From NCBI RefSeq assembly GCF_018861315.1, contig NZ_JAHLDL010000004.1:1-64000 (forward strand): a stretch of 64,000 bases of DNA. Reading direction: 5' to 3'. The notes beneath the pieces were generated by a model. That model saw only the letters and a program-made list of their open reading frames with translations, was not told where the DNA came from and did not search any database. Origin of the DNA: Clostridium bowmanii. Its GTDB lineage: Bacteria > Bacillota > Clostridia > Clostridiales > Clostridiaceae. Positions within the stretch are counted from its first letter, which is position 1, and each line of letters begins with the position of its first letter. Shown here piece after piece: positions 55,537-63,297 of this stretch. Made by a program: the position numbers and the translations under genes.

Positions 55537-56808
55537 TTGCAAATCCTAAAGATAGGTTCAAGAGGAACAGAGGTAATGGAAATACAAGCACTACTTAATA
55601 AATTAGGTTATAGTGTGGGCGGGGTAGATGGAATTTATGGACCTAAAACATCGGCTGCAGTTGCCAGGCTCCAGAGAAATTTTGGACTATCACCTACAGG
55701 TGTAGTAAATGATGAAACTTATAAACTTATGAATAGTTTTTTAATAGGTTATGATACTTATAGAATTAGACCGGGCGATACAATATATATTATAGCAAGG
55801 AGGTATTATACAACAGTCCAAAGTATAATTACTGCTAATCCTGAAATAAACCCCAATAATTTAAAAGTTGGGAGGGAGATTATAGTTCCTCATTCATTGG
55901 AGGTGGTTTATACAAATATCGACTACACTTATGACATTATGAAAAGAGACTTAGAAGGGCTAAAGGCTAGGTATCCATTTATTGAAGTCGCTAGTGCAGG
56001 TAAGAGTCAGCTAGGAAAAGAACTTTATTATGTAAAATTGGGAAATGGACCTAATAAAGTTTTTTATAATGGAACCCATCATGCTATTGAATGGATAACT
56101 ACTGTACTTTTAATGAAATTTATTGAAAATTTTGCTAAAGTCTATGCTTTGGGACAACCTTTGGAAGGTTATAATGTCCAGGATATATGGAATAAAAGTA
56201 GTATATATGTGATGCCTATGGTAAACCCAGATGGAGTCGATTTAGTGCTTAATGGCTTAGATAGGAGTAACCCATATTACAATGATTTAATTAAGTGGAA
56301 TAATGGAAGTGATGATTTTTCTAAAACTTGGAGTGCAAATATAAGGGGGGTAGACCTTAATCATAATTATAATGCTCTGTGGCAAGAGTCAAAAGATGCA
56401 GAAAAAACTTATGGAGTATATGGACCAGGTCCGTCAAGATATTCAGGTACCGCGCCAGAATCAGAACCTGAGTCTAAAGCTGTAGCGGATTTTACAAGGA
56501 AAAATAATTTTAGATTAGTAATAGCTTATCACAGTCAAGGGGAGGTAATATACTGGGATTTTGAAAATTTGGCTAGCAATGAAGCTAGAAAAATAGGAGA
56601 GATATTTTCGGGGTTAAGTGGTTACGAATTGGCAGAAACCACTGGAATTACAAGCTATTCCGGATATAAGGATTGGTTTATAGATAAATTTAGAAAGCCG
56701 GGATATACCATTGAAGTTGGACTTGGAGAAAATCCTCTACCGATAAGTCAATTTAATGTAATTTATAAGGATAATATCAAAGTATTATTAGAAGGAGCGG
56801 TGGTTTAA
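55537..56808 (+). CDS. M14 carboxypeptidase with peptidoglycan-binding and LysM domains
   Basis: A 423-aa protein: N-terminal peptidoglycan-binding domain (about 1-65, GSRGTEVMEIQALLNKLGY), a LysM (about 73-118, YRIRPGDTIYIIARRYYTTVQSI) and an M14 zinc carboxypeptidase (about 130-423) with ligands His182 and Glu185 (HHAIEW) and His332, catalytic Glu393 (TIEVGLG). This is the layout of gamma-D-glutamyl-L-diamino acid endopeptidase I. There is no signal peptide, as in enzymes acting on spore cortex or forespore wall. The start is TTG 55537 behind AGGAGG. Confidence 0.9.
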   Translation: MQILKIGSRGTEVMEIQALLNKLGYSVGGVDGIYGPKTSAAVARLQRNFGLSPTGVVNDETYKLMNSFLIGYDTYRIRPGDTIYIIARRYYTTVQSIITANPEINPNNLKVGREIIVPHSLEVVYTNIDYTYDIMKRDLEGLKARYPFIEVASAGKSQLGKELYYVKLGNGPNKVFYNGTHHAIEWITTVLLMKFIENFAKVYALGQPLEGYNVQDIWNKSSIYVMPMVNPDGVDLVLNGLDRSNPYYNDLIKWNNGSDDFSKTWSANIRGVDLNHNYNALWQESKDAEKTYGVYGPGPSRYSGTAPESEPESKAVADFTRKNNFRLVIAYHSQGEVIYWDFENLASNEARKIGEIFSGLSGYELAETTGITSYSGYKDWFIDKFRKPGYTIEVGLGENPLPISQFNVIYKDNIKVLLEGAVV

Positions 56809-56834
56809 CAGTATATAAATATTAAATTAAAAGT

Positions 56835-57066
56835 TTTTTCTTAGATTATGCTATAACAAAAAGTAGATATTGCTAAAATGCTTTCACTTCGCCAAGTAAT
56901 TCTAAAATTTATTTTATCTGCATCTGCTAAAAAAAGCAAACTCGCTGTCGCTCAAACATGCTTTTTTCTTTACGCAACTGCAAATAAAATGAATTTTGAA
57001 TTACTAAGGCTTATTCAAATGCATTATACGCAATATATACTTTTGTTAGCATAATCCGAGAAAAAA
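56835..57066. mobile_element. Foldback (MITE-like) element, copy 2
   Basis: Same element as 43409-43638: identical outer sequence TTTTTCTTAGATTATGCTATAAC, shared TCACTTCGCCAAGTAATTCTAAA and AATTACTAAGGCTTATTCAAATGCATT, and the right end TTTTGTTAGCATAATCC. By eye most positions agree; differences cluster at the central loop, where copy 2 reads CTCGCTGTCGCTC. No open reading frame. Confidence 0.8.
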
Positions 57067-57197
57067 ATACTAATATTTATTATTTTTTATACATAAACTA
57101 AGATTCTGCAAACTTATTTTATACCTTTTGCCACATTCACATGTTGAACCTTCAATGGTTGTTAAAATTGTGGCAACGTTAAGTAAAGGACTATTCT

Positions 57198-57238
57198 AAT
57201 CTCAACATCTAAATATCCTGCATGCCAAACATTTAGAT
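57198..57238. repeat. Small inverted repeat
   Basis: CATCTAAAT / ATTTAGATG hairpin between two larger foldback structures; the whole 56809-57370 interval holds no gene. Confidence 0.5.
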
Positions 57239-57257
57239 GTGGATAAAGTAGTAGTTA

Positions 57258-57367
57258 AAAAAAGTATGAAATTTATCCGGAGTGACTTGCAACAAGAAAC
57301 GAACAAATTTAATTTCCTATTTGGAGTTCGGTTGCAAGGCGCGTAGGATTAATTTCATACTTTTTAA
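57258..57367. repeat. Second foldback sequence at the 3' end of the ABC-F gene
   Basis: Inverted arms AAAAAGTATGAAATTTATCC and GGATTAATTTCATACTTTTT (one mismatch), then CTTGCAAC/GTTGCAAG and an inner CGAAC/GTTCG, forming a ~110-nt hairpin. It may terminate the minus-strand ABC-F gene or be a separate small insertion element. Confidence 0.65.
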
Positions 57368-57370
57368 TTT

Positions 57371-59296
57371 TTATTCTGCGGCATCTATAAAGTATTCCCA
57401 AGTTACATAAAGATCTAGGAGTTCTTTTTTTACATTTGCAAGCTGATTGTTTACGTCGGAGCTTTTAATAGGGTTTGAATATACTTCTTCCGTGCAAAGA
57501 TCGTTATTCAGCTTTTCTGATTCTTGTTCTAGTGAAGAAATTTTATCTTCTAGATCTTTTAGGTCTACTTTTTTTTGTTTTTCTAATTTTTCTTCCTCTC
57601 TCTTTTTCTTTTTATCAAAGTTAATTTGGGTTTTTGACATTCCAGCCGTGGCTTCTTCTTCCTGGAACCTAAGAGGATTTTTCTTCTTTTCTACATAATA
57701 ATTATAATTACCTAAATATTCTTTGAGGCCTCCTTGATTTAATTCAAGGATTCTAGTTATTACTTTATTTAAAAAATATCTATCATGAGATATTACAATA
57801 ACTGTACCGTCATATGATAGGATTGAATCTTCTAGTGCCTCACGGGACATAATATCTAAGTGATTGGTTGGCTCGTCTAATAGCAAGAAGTTAGATTTAG
57901 ATAACATGATTTTAAGGAGATTAATCCTGCAGCGTTCTCCACCACTTAATGCGGAAATATTTTTAAATACATCTTCTCCTATGAATAAAAATGCAGCGAG
58001 AGCTGTACGAAGTTCTGTGGTAGTAAGTTTAGGAAAGTCATCCCAAACTTCATCTATTATAGTTTTTTCTTCGTTTAAATCCGATTGTTCTTGGTCATAA
58101 TATCCTACAAAAATATTTTTTCCTAATATTTTTATGCCTGTATCACTAGGGATTTTATCCATTATAATTTTGAAAAGAGTTGTTTTTCCTCTTCCATTTT
58201 CACCAATAAGAGCAATTTTATCCGACCTTTTCATATCTAGATTTAAATTTTTAAACAAAAGATTGTCTCCAAATGATTTTGATAAATTTTCTATATGAAG
58301 CACGTCATTACCACTTTTGATTTCTGTCTCAAAATTAATTCTAGTTTCCCTAGGATCTTTGTCAGGAATATTAATTCTCTCCATTTTGTCTAAGGATTTT
58401 TGTCTACTCTCCGCAGCTCTTACACTTTTTTCTCTATTAAAGGACCTATATTTTGTTATAATGTCTTCTTGCCTTTTAATTTCTGACTGTTGTAAATTGT
58501 AGGCTTTTAACTTAATTTCATAATTTATTTTCTTAAGCTCTATAAAACTTGTATAGTTACCATTGTAGCAATCTACATGACCATTAATAAGTTCATAGGT
58601 TTTATTAGAAATGGCATCTAAAAAGAATCTATCATGAGATATTATAAACATAGTTCCTTTATAGGATTTCAAATACTCTTCTAACCACTCAATAGCATCT
58701 AAATCTAAGTGATTAGTAGGTTCATCCAGTAATAGTACATCTGGATTATTTAGTAGTAACTTACATAATGCAACTCTGGTCTTTTGACCTCCACTTAATA
58801 TGTTTATTGGCTTATTATAATCTTCTTCCATAAAGCCAAGACCTTTGAGAACTTTACCGATTTCTGCCTTATAGGTGTACCCACCTCTGTTATTATAAAG
58901 GTCATAAGTTAATGTATATTCTTTTATTATTCTATTAGTATATTCTTCTCTTGACGCATCATATGGCTCATTCATTATTGTTTCTAATTCTTTAAGCTTT
59001 TTTTCGAGACTTAATAGATTGTCAAATACTAAAATGGTTTCTTCATATATAGTGTTACTGGAATCTAATTTTAGATCCTGAGAAAGATAACCAACTCTTT
59101 TATTTTTATCTATAAATAACTCACCATTATCATAATCTAATTGACTTGTGATTATTTTAAAAAGTGTAGATTTACCTGCCCCATTAGCACCAATAAAACC
59201 TATTCTTTCACCTTCATTTATACTAAAAGTTATTTTATCTAAAATAACATCTATTCCATAACTTTTGTGAATATCTTTGCAACTTAGAACTATCAT
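57371..59296 (-). CDS. ABC-F family ATP-binding protein
   Basis: A 641-aa soluble protein with two ABC domains in one chain and no membrane segment: Walker A GANGAGKST and GENGRGKTT, signatures LSGGQKTRVAL and LSGGERCRINL, both with DEPTNHLD Walker B, a charged linker around 245-310 and a C-terminal coiled coil (about 560-640). ABC-F proteins act on the ribosome (translation factor or antibiotic protection); which subgroup cannot be told. AAGGTG precedes ATG 59296; the GTG at 59305 overlaps that site. Confidence 0.92.
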   Translation of the reverse strand: MIVLSCKDIHKSYGIDVILDKITFSINEGERIGFIGANGAGKSTLFKIITSQLDYDNGELFIDKNKRVGYLSQDLKLDSSNTIYEETILVFDNLLSLEKKLKELETIMNEPYDASREEYTNRIIKEYTLTYDLYNNRGGYTYKAEIGKVLKGLGFMEEDYNKPINILSGGQKTRVALCKLLLNNPDVLLLDEPTNHLDLDAIEWLEEYLKSYKGTMFIISHDRFFLDAISNKTYELINGHVDCYNGNYTSFIELKKINYEIKLKAYNLQQSEIKRQEDIITKYRSFNREKSVRAAESRQKSLDKMERINIPDKDPRETRINFETEIKSGNDVLHIENLSKSFGDNLLFKNLNLDMKRSDKIALIGENGRGKTTLFKIIMDKIPSDTGIKILGKNIFVGYYDQEQSDLNEEKTIIDEVWDDFPKLTTTELRTALAAFLFIGEDVFKNISALSGGERCRINLLKIMLSKSNFLLLDEPTNHLDIMSREALEDSILSYDGTVIVISHDRYFLNKVITRILELNQGGLKEYLGNYNYYVEKKKNPLRFQEEEATAGMSKTQINFDKKKKREEEKLEKQKKVDLKDLEDKISSLEQESEKLNNDLCTEEVYSNPIKSSDVNNQLANVKKELLDLYVTWEYFIDAAE

Positions 59297-59634
59297 TATT
59301 TTCACCTTCCCTGCTCTGTATAATTTAAATTATATAATGGTTTCAAGATCATAAAGGGCAATATTATTTGGAAAAATTTATGTATATGAACTTTTAAACA
59401 ATTTAAAATTTAGTTGTTATAGATATTAATTATAGTCCATTTCTATATTATTGTACTATTTATATTGAATTATTGTAGTGAAAAATAAATATATGTAGCA
59501 TTAATTTTAAAAAACACATCTAAAAATAACTAAAATGGGCAGAATCTTATAAGAACTAATAAATTTCTAGCAAAAGGTAGTGATAATACATAATAGTGTG
59601 GTAATATTAATATTATGAAATTTATGATGTTTGC
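59297..59634. other. Gene-free intergenic region between ABC-F and rex
   Basis: Divergent genes share this AT-rich region, which must hold both promoters; no hexamer pair with correct spacing stood out and no RNA motif was seen. Confidence 0.4.
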
Positions 59635-59648
59635 AAAGGGGTGTAATT

Positions 59649-60287
59649 GTGGAAAGAAAAAAAAATATATCAATGGCGGTTATTAAAAGATTACCTAAAT
59701 ACCATAGATATTTAAGGGAACTTTTAAAAAACGATGTAGATAGAATATCTTCAAAAGAATTAGGAGAAAAAATTGGCTTTACAGCATCTCAAATTAGACA
59801 AGACTTAAACTGTTTTGGAGATTTTGGGCAACAAGGATATGGATATAATGTGAAAGAACTATTAAATGAAATCAGCGGAATACTAGGTTTAACAAAAGAG
59901 TACAAGATGATAATAATAGGTGCAGGGAATATAGGGCAGGCTATTGCTAATTATACTCGTTTTGAAAAGTTAGCATTTAACTTAGTGGGTATTTTTGATA
60001 TTAACCCAAAGCTAATAGGACTCAAAATTAGAGATGTTGAAGTGAAAGACATAGATGAATTAGTGGAATTCCTTAAAGCCACACTAATAGATATTGGTGT
60101 GATTTGTGTGTCGAAAAACAATGCTCAAACAGTTGCTGATATTATGGTAGCAAATGGGGTTAAGGGTATATGGAATTTTGCACCTGTGGATTTAGAGGTG
60201 CCGGAACAAATAATAGTGGAGAATGTTCATTTAAGTGAAAGTTTATTAACTCTTAGTTGTTTAATGAATGATAGGACATATCCATAA
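59649..60287 (+). CDS. rex: Redox-sensing transcriptional repressor Rex
   Basis: NADH/NAD-ratio sensor, 212 aa. N-terminal winged helix (SSKELGEKIGFTASQIRQDLNCFGDFGQQGYGYNV) and C-terminal Rossmann domain starting at IIIGAGNIGQAIANY. AAAGGGGTG supports the GTG start at 59649. In clostridia Rex represses butyryl-CoA and alcohol genes until NADH rises. A Rex operator lies 140 nt downstream, in front of crt-bcd-etfBA, so target and regulator are adjacent. Confidence 0.96.
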   Translation: MERKKNISMAVIKRLPKYHRYLRELLKNDVDRISSKELGEKIGFTASQIRQDLNCFGDFGQQGYGYNVKELLNEISGILGLTKEYKMIIIGAGNIGQAIANYTRFEKLAFNLVGIFDINPKLIGLKIRDVEVKDIDELVEFLKATLIDIGVICVSKNNAQTVADIMVANGVKGIWNFAPVDLEVPEQIIVENVHLSESLLTLSCLMNDRTYP

Positions 60288-60388
60288 AATTAATGCATTT
60301 TACTAATAACATTTAAATACTGGAAAATCATTCTTTTAAAAAAAAGTGGTGATTTCTGTTGAAATATACACGGCAAAGATATATACTG

Positions 60389-60420
60389 TAATTGAAGCTA
60401 AAAAGCTTCAATTAGTTTTT
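60389..60420 (+). terminator. Terminator after rex
   Basis: TAATTGAAGCT (60389-60399) pairs with AGCTTCAATTA (60404-60414) around AAAA, followed by GTTTTTA. It separates rex from the crt operon. Confidence 0.88.
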
Positions 60421-60428
60421 AGGTGTAA

Positions 60429-60446
60429 TTGTTATATTATTAACAA
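60429..60446. promoter_or_regulatory. Rex operator upstream of crt
   Basis: TTGTTATATTATTAACAA matches the clostridial Rex consensus TTGTTAANNNNTTAACAA at 13 of 14 defined positions. It is 41 nt before the crt start. Confidence 0.88.
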
Positions 60447-60486
60447 ATAGTTAATGAACTGATTAATTCGTAAGGAGTGGATTGTT

Positions 60487-61266
60487 GTGAAATACAAAAA
60501 TATTGTTCTTCAAAAGGAAGACAAAGTTGCAGTGCTAACAATTAGCAGACCCAAAGCTCTAAATGCATTAAACACAGAAACATTAAAAGAGCTAGATTCA
60601 GCAATTGATGAAATTGCTGAAGATGACCAAATCTATGCAGTGATTTTAACAGGAGAAGGAAAAGCTTTTGTTGCAGGAGCTGATATCACAGAAATGAAAG
60701 ACCTTAATGTAATGGGTGGTAGAAGATTTGGAAATTTAGGAAACAAAGTATTTAGAAAACTAGAAACTTTAGAAAAACCTATAATAGCAGCAGTAAACGG
60801 TTTTGCGCTAGGTGGCGGATGCGAGCTTTCTATGGCTTGTGATATTAGAATAGCCTCATCAAAAGCGAAATTTGGACAGCCTGAGGTAGGCCTAGGCATA
60901 ACACCTGGTTTTGGAGGAACTCAAAGACTTCCTAGACTTGTAGGACTTGGAATGGCCAAAGAACTAATTTATACAGCAAAGATTATTAATGCAGAAGAGG
61001 CATTAAGAATTGGACTTGTAAATAAAGTAGTTGAACCTGAAAATTTATTAATAGAAGCTAAAGCACTTGCGAATACGATTGCAGGACAAGCACCTATGGC
61101 CGTAAGTTTTTGTAAAGCAGCAATCAACAAGGGAATACAGATAGATATAGACACGGCACTTTCTTATGAGTCAGAAATATTTGGAGAATGTTTTTCAACA
61201 GAAGATCAAAAGAACGGAATGATAGCATTTCTTGAAAAAACAGAAAAATGCTTTAAAAATAAGTAA
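60487..61266 (+). CDS. crt: 3-hydroxybutyryl-CoA dehydratase (crotonase)
   Basis: Enoyl-CoA hydratase family, 259 aa, interconverting 3-hydroxybutyryl-CoA and crotonyl-CoA. Oxyanion-hole motifs FVAGADITEM and NGFALGGGCELSMACD (catalytic Glu) and GQPEVGLGITPGFGGTQRLPRLVG (second Glu) are intact. GTG start 60487 behind AAGGAG. First gene of the crt-bcd-etfB-etfA operon; hbd and thl, which usually follow, would lie beyond the window. Confidence 0.95.
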   Translation: MKYKNIVLQKEDKVAVLTISRPKALNALNTETLKELDSAIDEIAEDDQIYAVILTGEGKAFVAGADITEMKDLNVMGGRRFGNLGNKVFRKLETLEKPIIAAVNGFALGGGCELSMACDIRIASSKAKFGQPEVGLGITPGFGGTQRLPRLVGLGMAKELIYTAKIINAEEALRIGLVNKVVEPENLLIEAKALANTIAGQAPMAVSFCKAAINKGIQIDIDTALSYESEIFGECFSTEDQKNGMIAFLEKTEKCFKNK

Positions 61267-61292
61267 ATAATTTTTAAAAGAAACAAGAGAAA

Positions 61293-61317
61293 GATAACAA
61301 TTATATTAATTGTCATC
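61293..61317 (+). repeat. Diverged copy of the kce-leader palindrome between crt and bcd
   Basis: GATAACAATTA / TAATTGTCATC palindrome with the same flanks as at 45481-45587: ACAAGAGA before it and TCTATGCCCGAGAATA then GAGGAGG after it, leading into bcd. Confidence 0.8.
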
Positions 61318-61347
61318 TATGCCCGAGAATAGTGAGGAGGAAGGTTT

Positions 61348-62487
61348 ATGGATTTTTCATTGACAAAACAACAAGAATTTGTAAAACAAATGGTAAGGGA
61401 ATTTACAATAAACGAAGTAGAACCAATAGCTGCGGAAATAGATAGAACAGAAAGATTTCCTTCAGAAACAGTAGAGAAGATGGCTAGATACCATATGCTT
61501 GGTATTCCAATTTCTACTGAATTTGGTGGAGCTGGCGGAGATAATTTATCTTACGTTATTGCTGTTGAGGAATTATCAAAAGCATGTGGTACTACAGGAG
61601 TTATTTTATCAGCACATACATCATTATGTTGTGGACCATTAGATATGTTTGGTACACCAGAACAAAAGAGCAAATATTTAATTCCACTTGCAAAGGGTGA
61701 AAAATTAGGAGCTTTCGGATTAACGGAACCTAATGCAGGAACAGATGCATCAGAGCAACAAACTACAGCAGTAATAGACGGCGATAATTATATATTAAAT
61801 GGTTCAAAAATATTTATCACTAATGCTGCAGTAGCCGATACATTCATAGTTTTTGCTATGACAGATAAGAGTAAAGGAACAAAAGGAATTACTGCTTTCA
61901 TAGTAGAAAAAGAGTTTAAAGGATTCTCAATTGGTAAAATAGAAGATAAATTAGGAATAAGAGCATCATCAACTGGTGAGCTTATATTTGAAAATTGTAT
62001 AGTGCCAAAAGAAAACATGCTTGGAAAAGAAGGAAGAGGCTTTGGTATAGCAATGAAATCTCTTGACGGAGGAAGAATTGGCATAGCGGCTCAAGCACTA
62101 GGAATTGCAGAAGGAGCACTAGACGCAGCTGCTAAATACATGAAAGAAAGAAAACAATTTGGAAAGCCTCTATCAGCATTCCAAGGACTTCAATGGATGA
62201 TGGCAGAACTTGATGTTAAAGTAGAAGCTTCAAAACTTTTAGTATACAAGGCAGCATGGAATAAGGATAATGGACTTTCATATAGCTTAGAAGCAGCTAG
62301 AGCAAAATTATATGCATCAGAAACAGCAATGGAAGTTACAACTAAAGCAGTTCAAATCTTCGGTGGATATGGATATACAAAAGAATACCCAATAGAAAGA
62401 ATGATGAGAGATGCTAAGATAACTGAAATTTATGAAGGAACTTCTCAAGTTCAAAAGATGGTTATCGCTGCAAACTTATTAAAGTAG
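61348..62487 (+). CDS. bcd: Butyryl-CoA dehydrogenase
   Basis: FAD acyl-CoA dehydrogenase, 379 aa, reducing crotonyl-CoA to butyryl-CoA, with EtfAB in clostridia (electron bifurcation that also reduces ferredoxin). Motifs FGLTEPNAGTDAS and the catalytic glutamate in EIYEGTSQVQKM; IFGGYGYTKEYPIERMMRDAK. GAGGAGGAAGG precedes the ATG. It can process crotonyl-CoA from both acetyl-CoA and lysine (Kal). Confidence 0.96.
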   Translation: MDFSLTKQQEFVKQMVREFTINEVEPIAAEIDRTERFPSETVEKMARYHMLGIPISTEFGGAGGDNLSYVIAVEELSKACGTTGVILSAHTSLCCGPLDMFGTPEQKSKYLIPLAKGEKLGAFGLTEPNAGTDASEQQTTAVIDGDNYILNGSKIFITNAAVADTFIVFAMTDKSKGTKGITAFIVEKEFKGFSIGKIEDKLGIRASSTGELIFENCIVPKENMLGKEGRGFGIAMKSLDGGRIGIAAQALGIAEGALDAAAKYMKERKQFGKPLSAFQGLQWMMAELDVKVEASKLLVYKAAWNKDNGLSYSLEAARAKLYASETAMEVTTKAVQIFGGYGYTKEYPIERMMRDAKITEIYEGTSQVQKMVIAANLLK

Positions 62488-62500
62488 GAGGGATTAGGCA

Positions 62501-63283
62501 ATGAATATAGTTGTATGTATGAAACAAGTTCCAGATACAAACGAAGTTAAAATAGATCCAAAAACAGGAACCCTTATAAGAGAAGGAGTTCCATCAATTA
62601 TAAATCCAGATGATAAAAATGCACTAGAAGAAGCACTAACATTAAAAGATAATAGTGGTGCGCATGTAACAGTAATAAGTATGGGACCCCCACAAGCAGA
62701 AAAAGCACTAAGAGAAGCACTAGCTATGGGAGCAGACGCCGCAATATTGATATCTGACAGAGCTTTTGCAGGAGCAGATACATTAGCTACATCACATGCG
62801 CTTGCTGCAACACTCAGAAAATTAGACTACGATGTAGTTTTCGCAGGTAGACAAGCTATAGATGGTGATACAGCGCAAGTTGGTCCAGAAATAGCAGAAC
62901 ATTTAGGTCTTGCTCAAATAACTTACGTTGAAAAAGTTGAAGTAATTAAGGGTGGCCTAAAAGTTAGAAAAGCTTGGGAAGATGGATATGAAGACATCGA
63001 GGTTAAAACTCCAGTTCTTTTAACAGCTATAAAAGAGTTAAACGAGCCAAGATACATGAACATAAAAAACATATTTAATATGTATCAAAATAAAGAAGTT
63101 AAAATTTGGAATGCAGATAGTATTGATGCAGACAAAGCTCTTCTTGGACTAAGTGGTTCACCAACAAAGGTTAAGAAGTCTATGACTAAAGAACCTAAAG
63201 GAAACGGCGAATTAATAAAGTTGCAACCTAAAGAAGCGGCAACGTATGTAATTTCAAAATTAAAAGAAAACCACTTTATTTAA
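62501..63283 (+). CDS. etfB: Electron transfer flavoprotein subunit beta
   Basis: A 260-aa flavoprotein subunit, partner of Bcd. N-terminal MNIVVCMKQVPDTNEVKIDPKTGTL and the signature VRKAWEDGYEDIEVKTPVLLTAIKELNEPRYM are diagnostic. Together with EtfA it binds FAD for bifurcation from NADH to ferredoxin and crotonyl-CoA. GGAGGG precedes the ATG, 13 nt after bcd. Confidence 0.96.
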   Translation: MNIVVCMKQVPDTNEVKIDPKTGTLIREGVPSIINPDDKNALEEALTLKDNSGAHVTVISMGPPQAEKALREALAMGADAAILISDRAFAGADTLATSHALAATLRKLDYDVVFAGRQAIDGDTAQVGPEIAEHLGLAQITYVEKVEVIKGGLKVRKAWEDGYEDIEVKTPVLLTAIKELNEPRYMNIKNIFNMYQNKEVKIWNADSIDADKALLGLSGSPTKVKKSMTKEPKGNGELIKLQPKEAATYVISKLKENHFI

Positions 63284-63297
63284 GGAGGGATCGAGCA

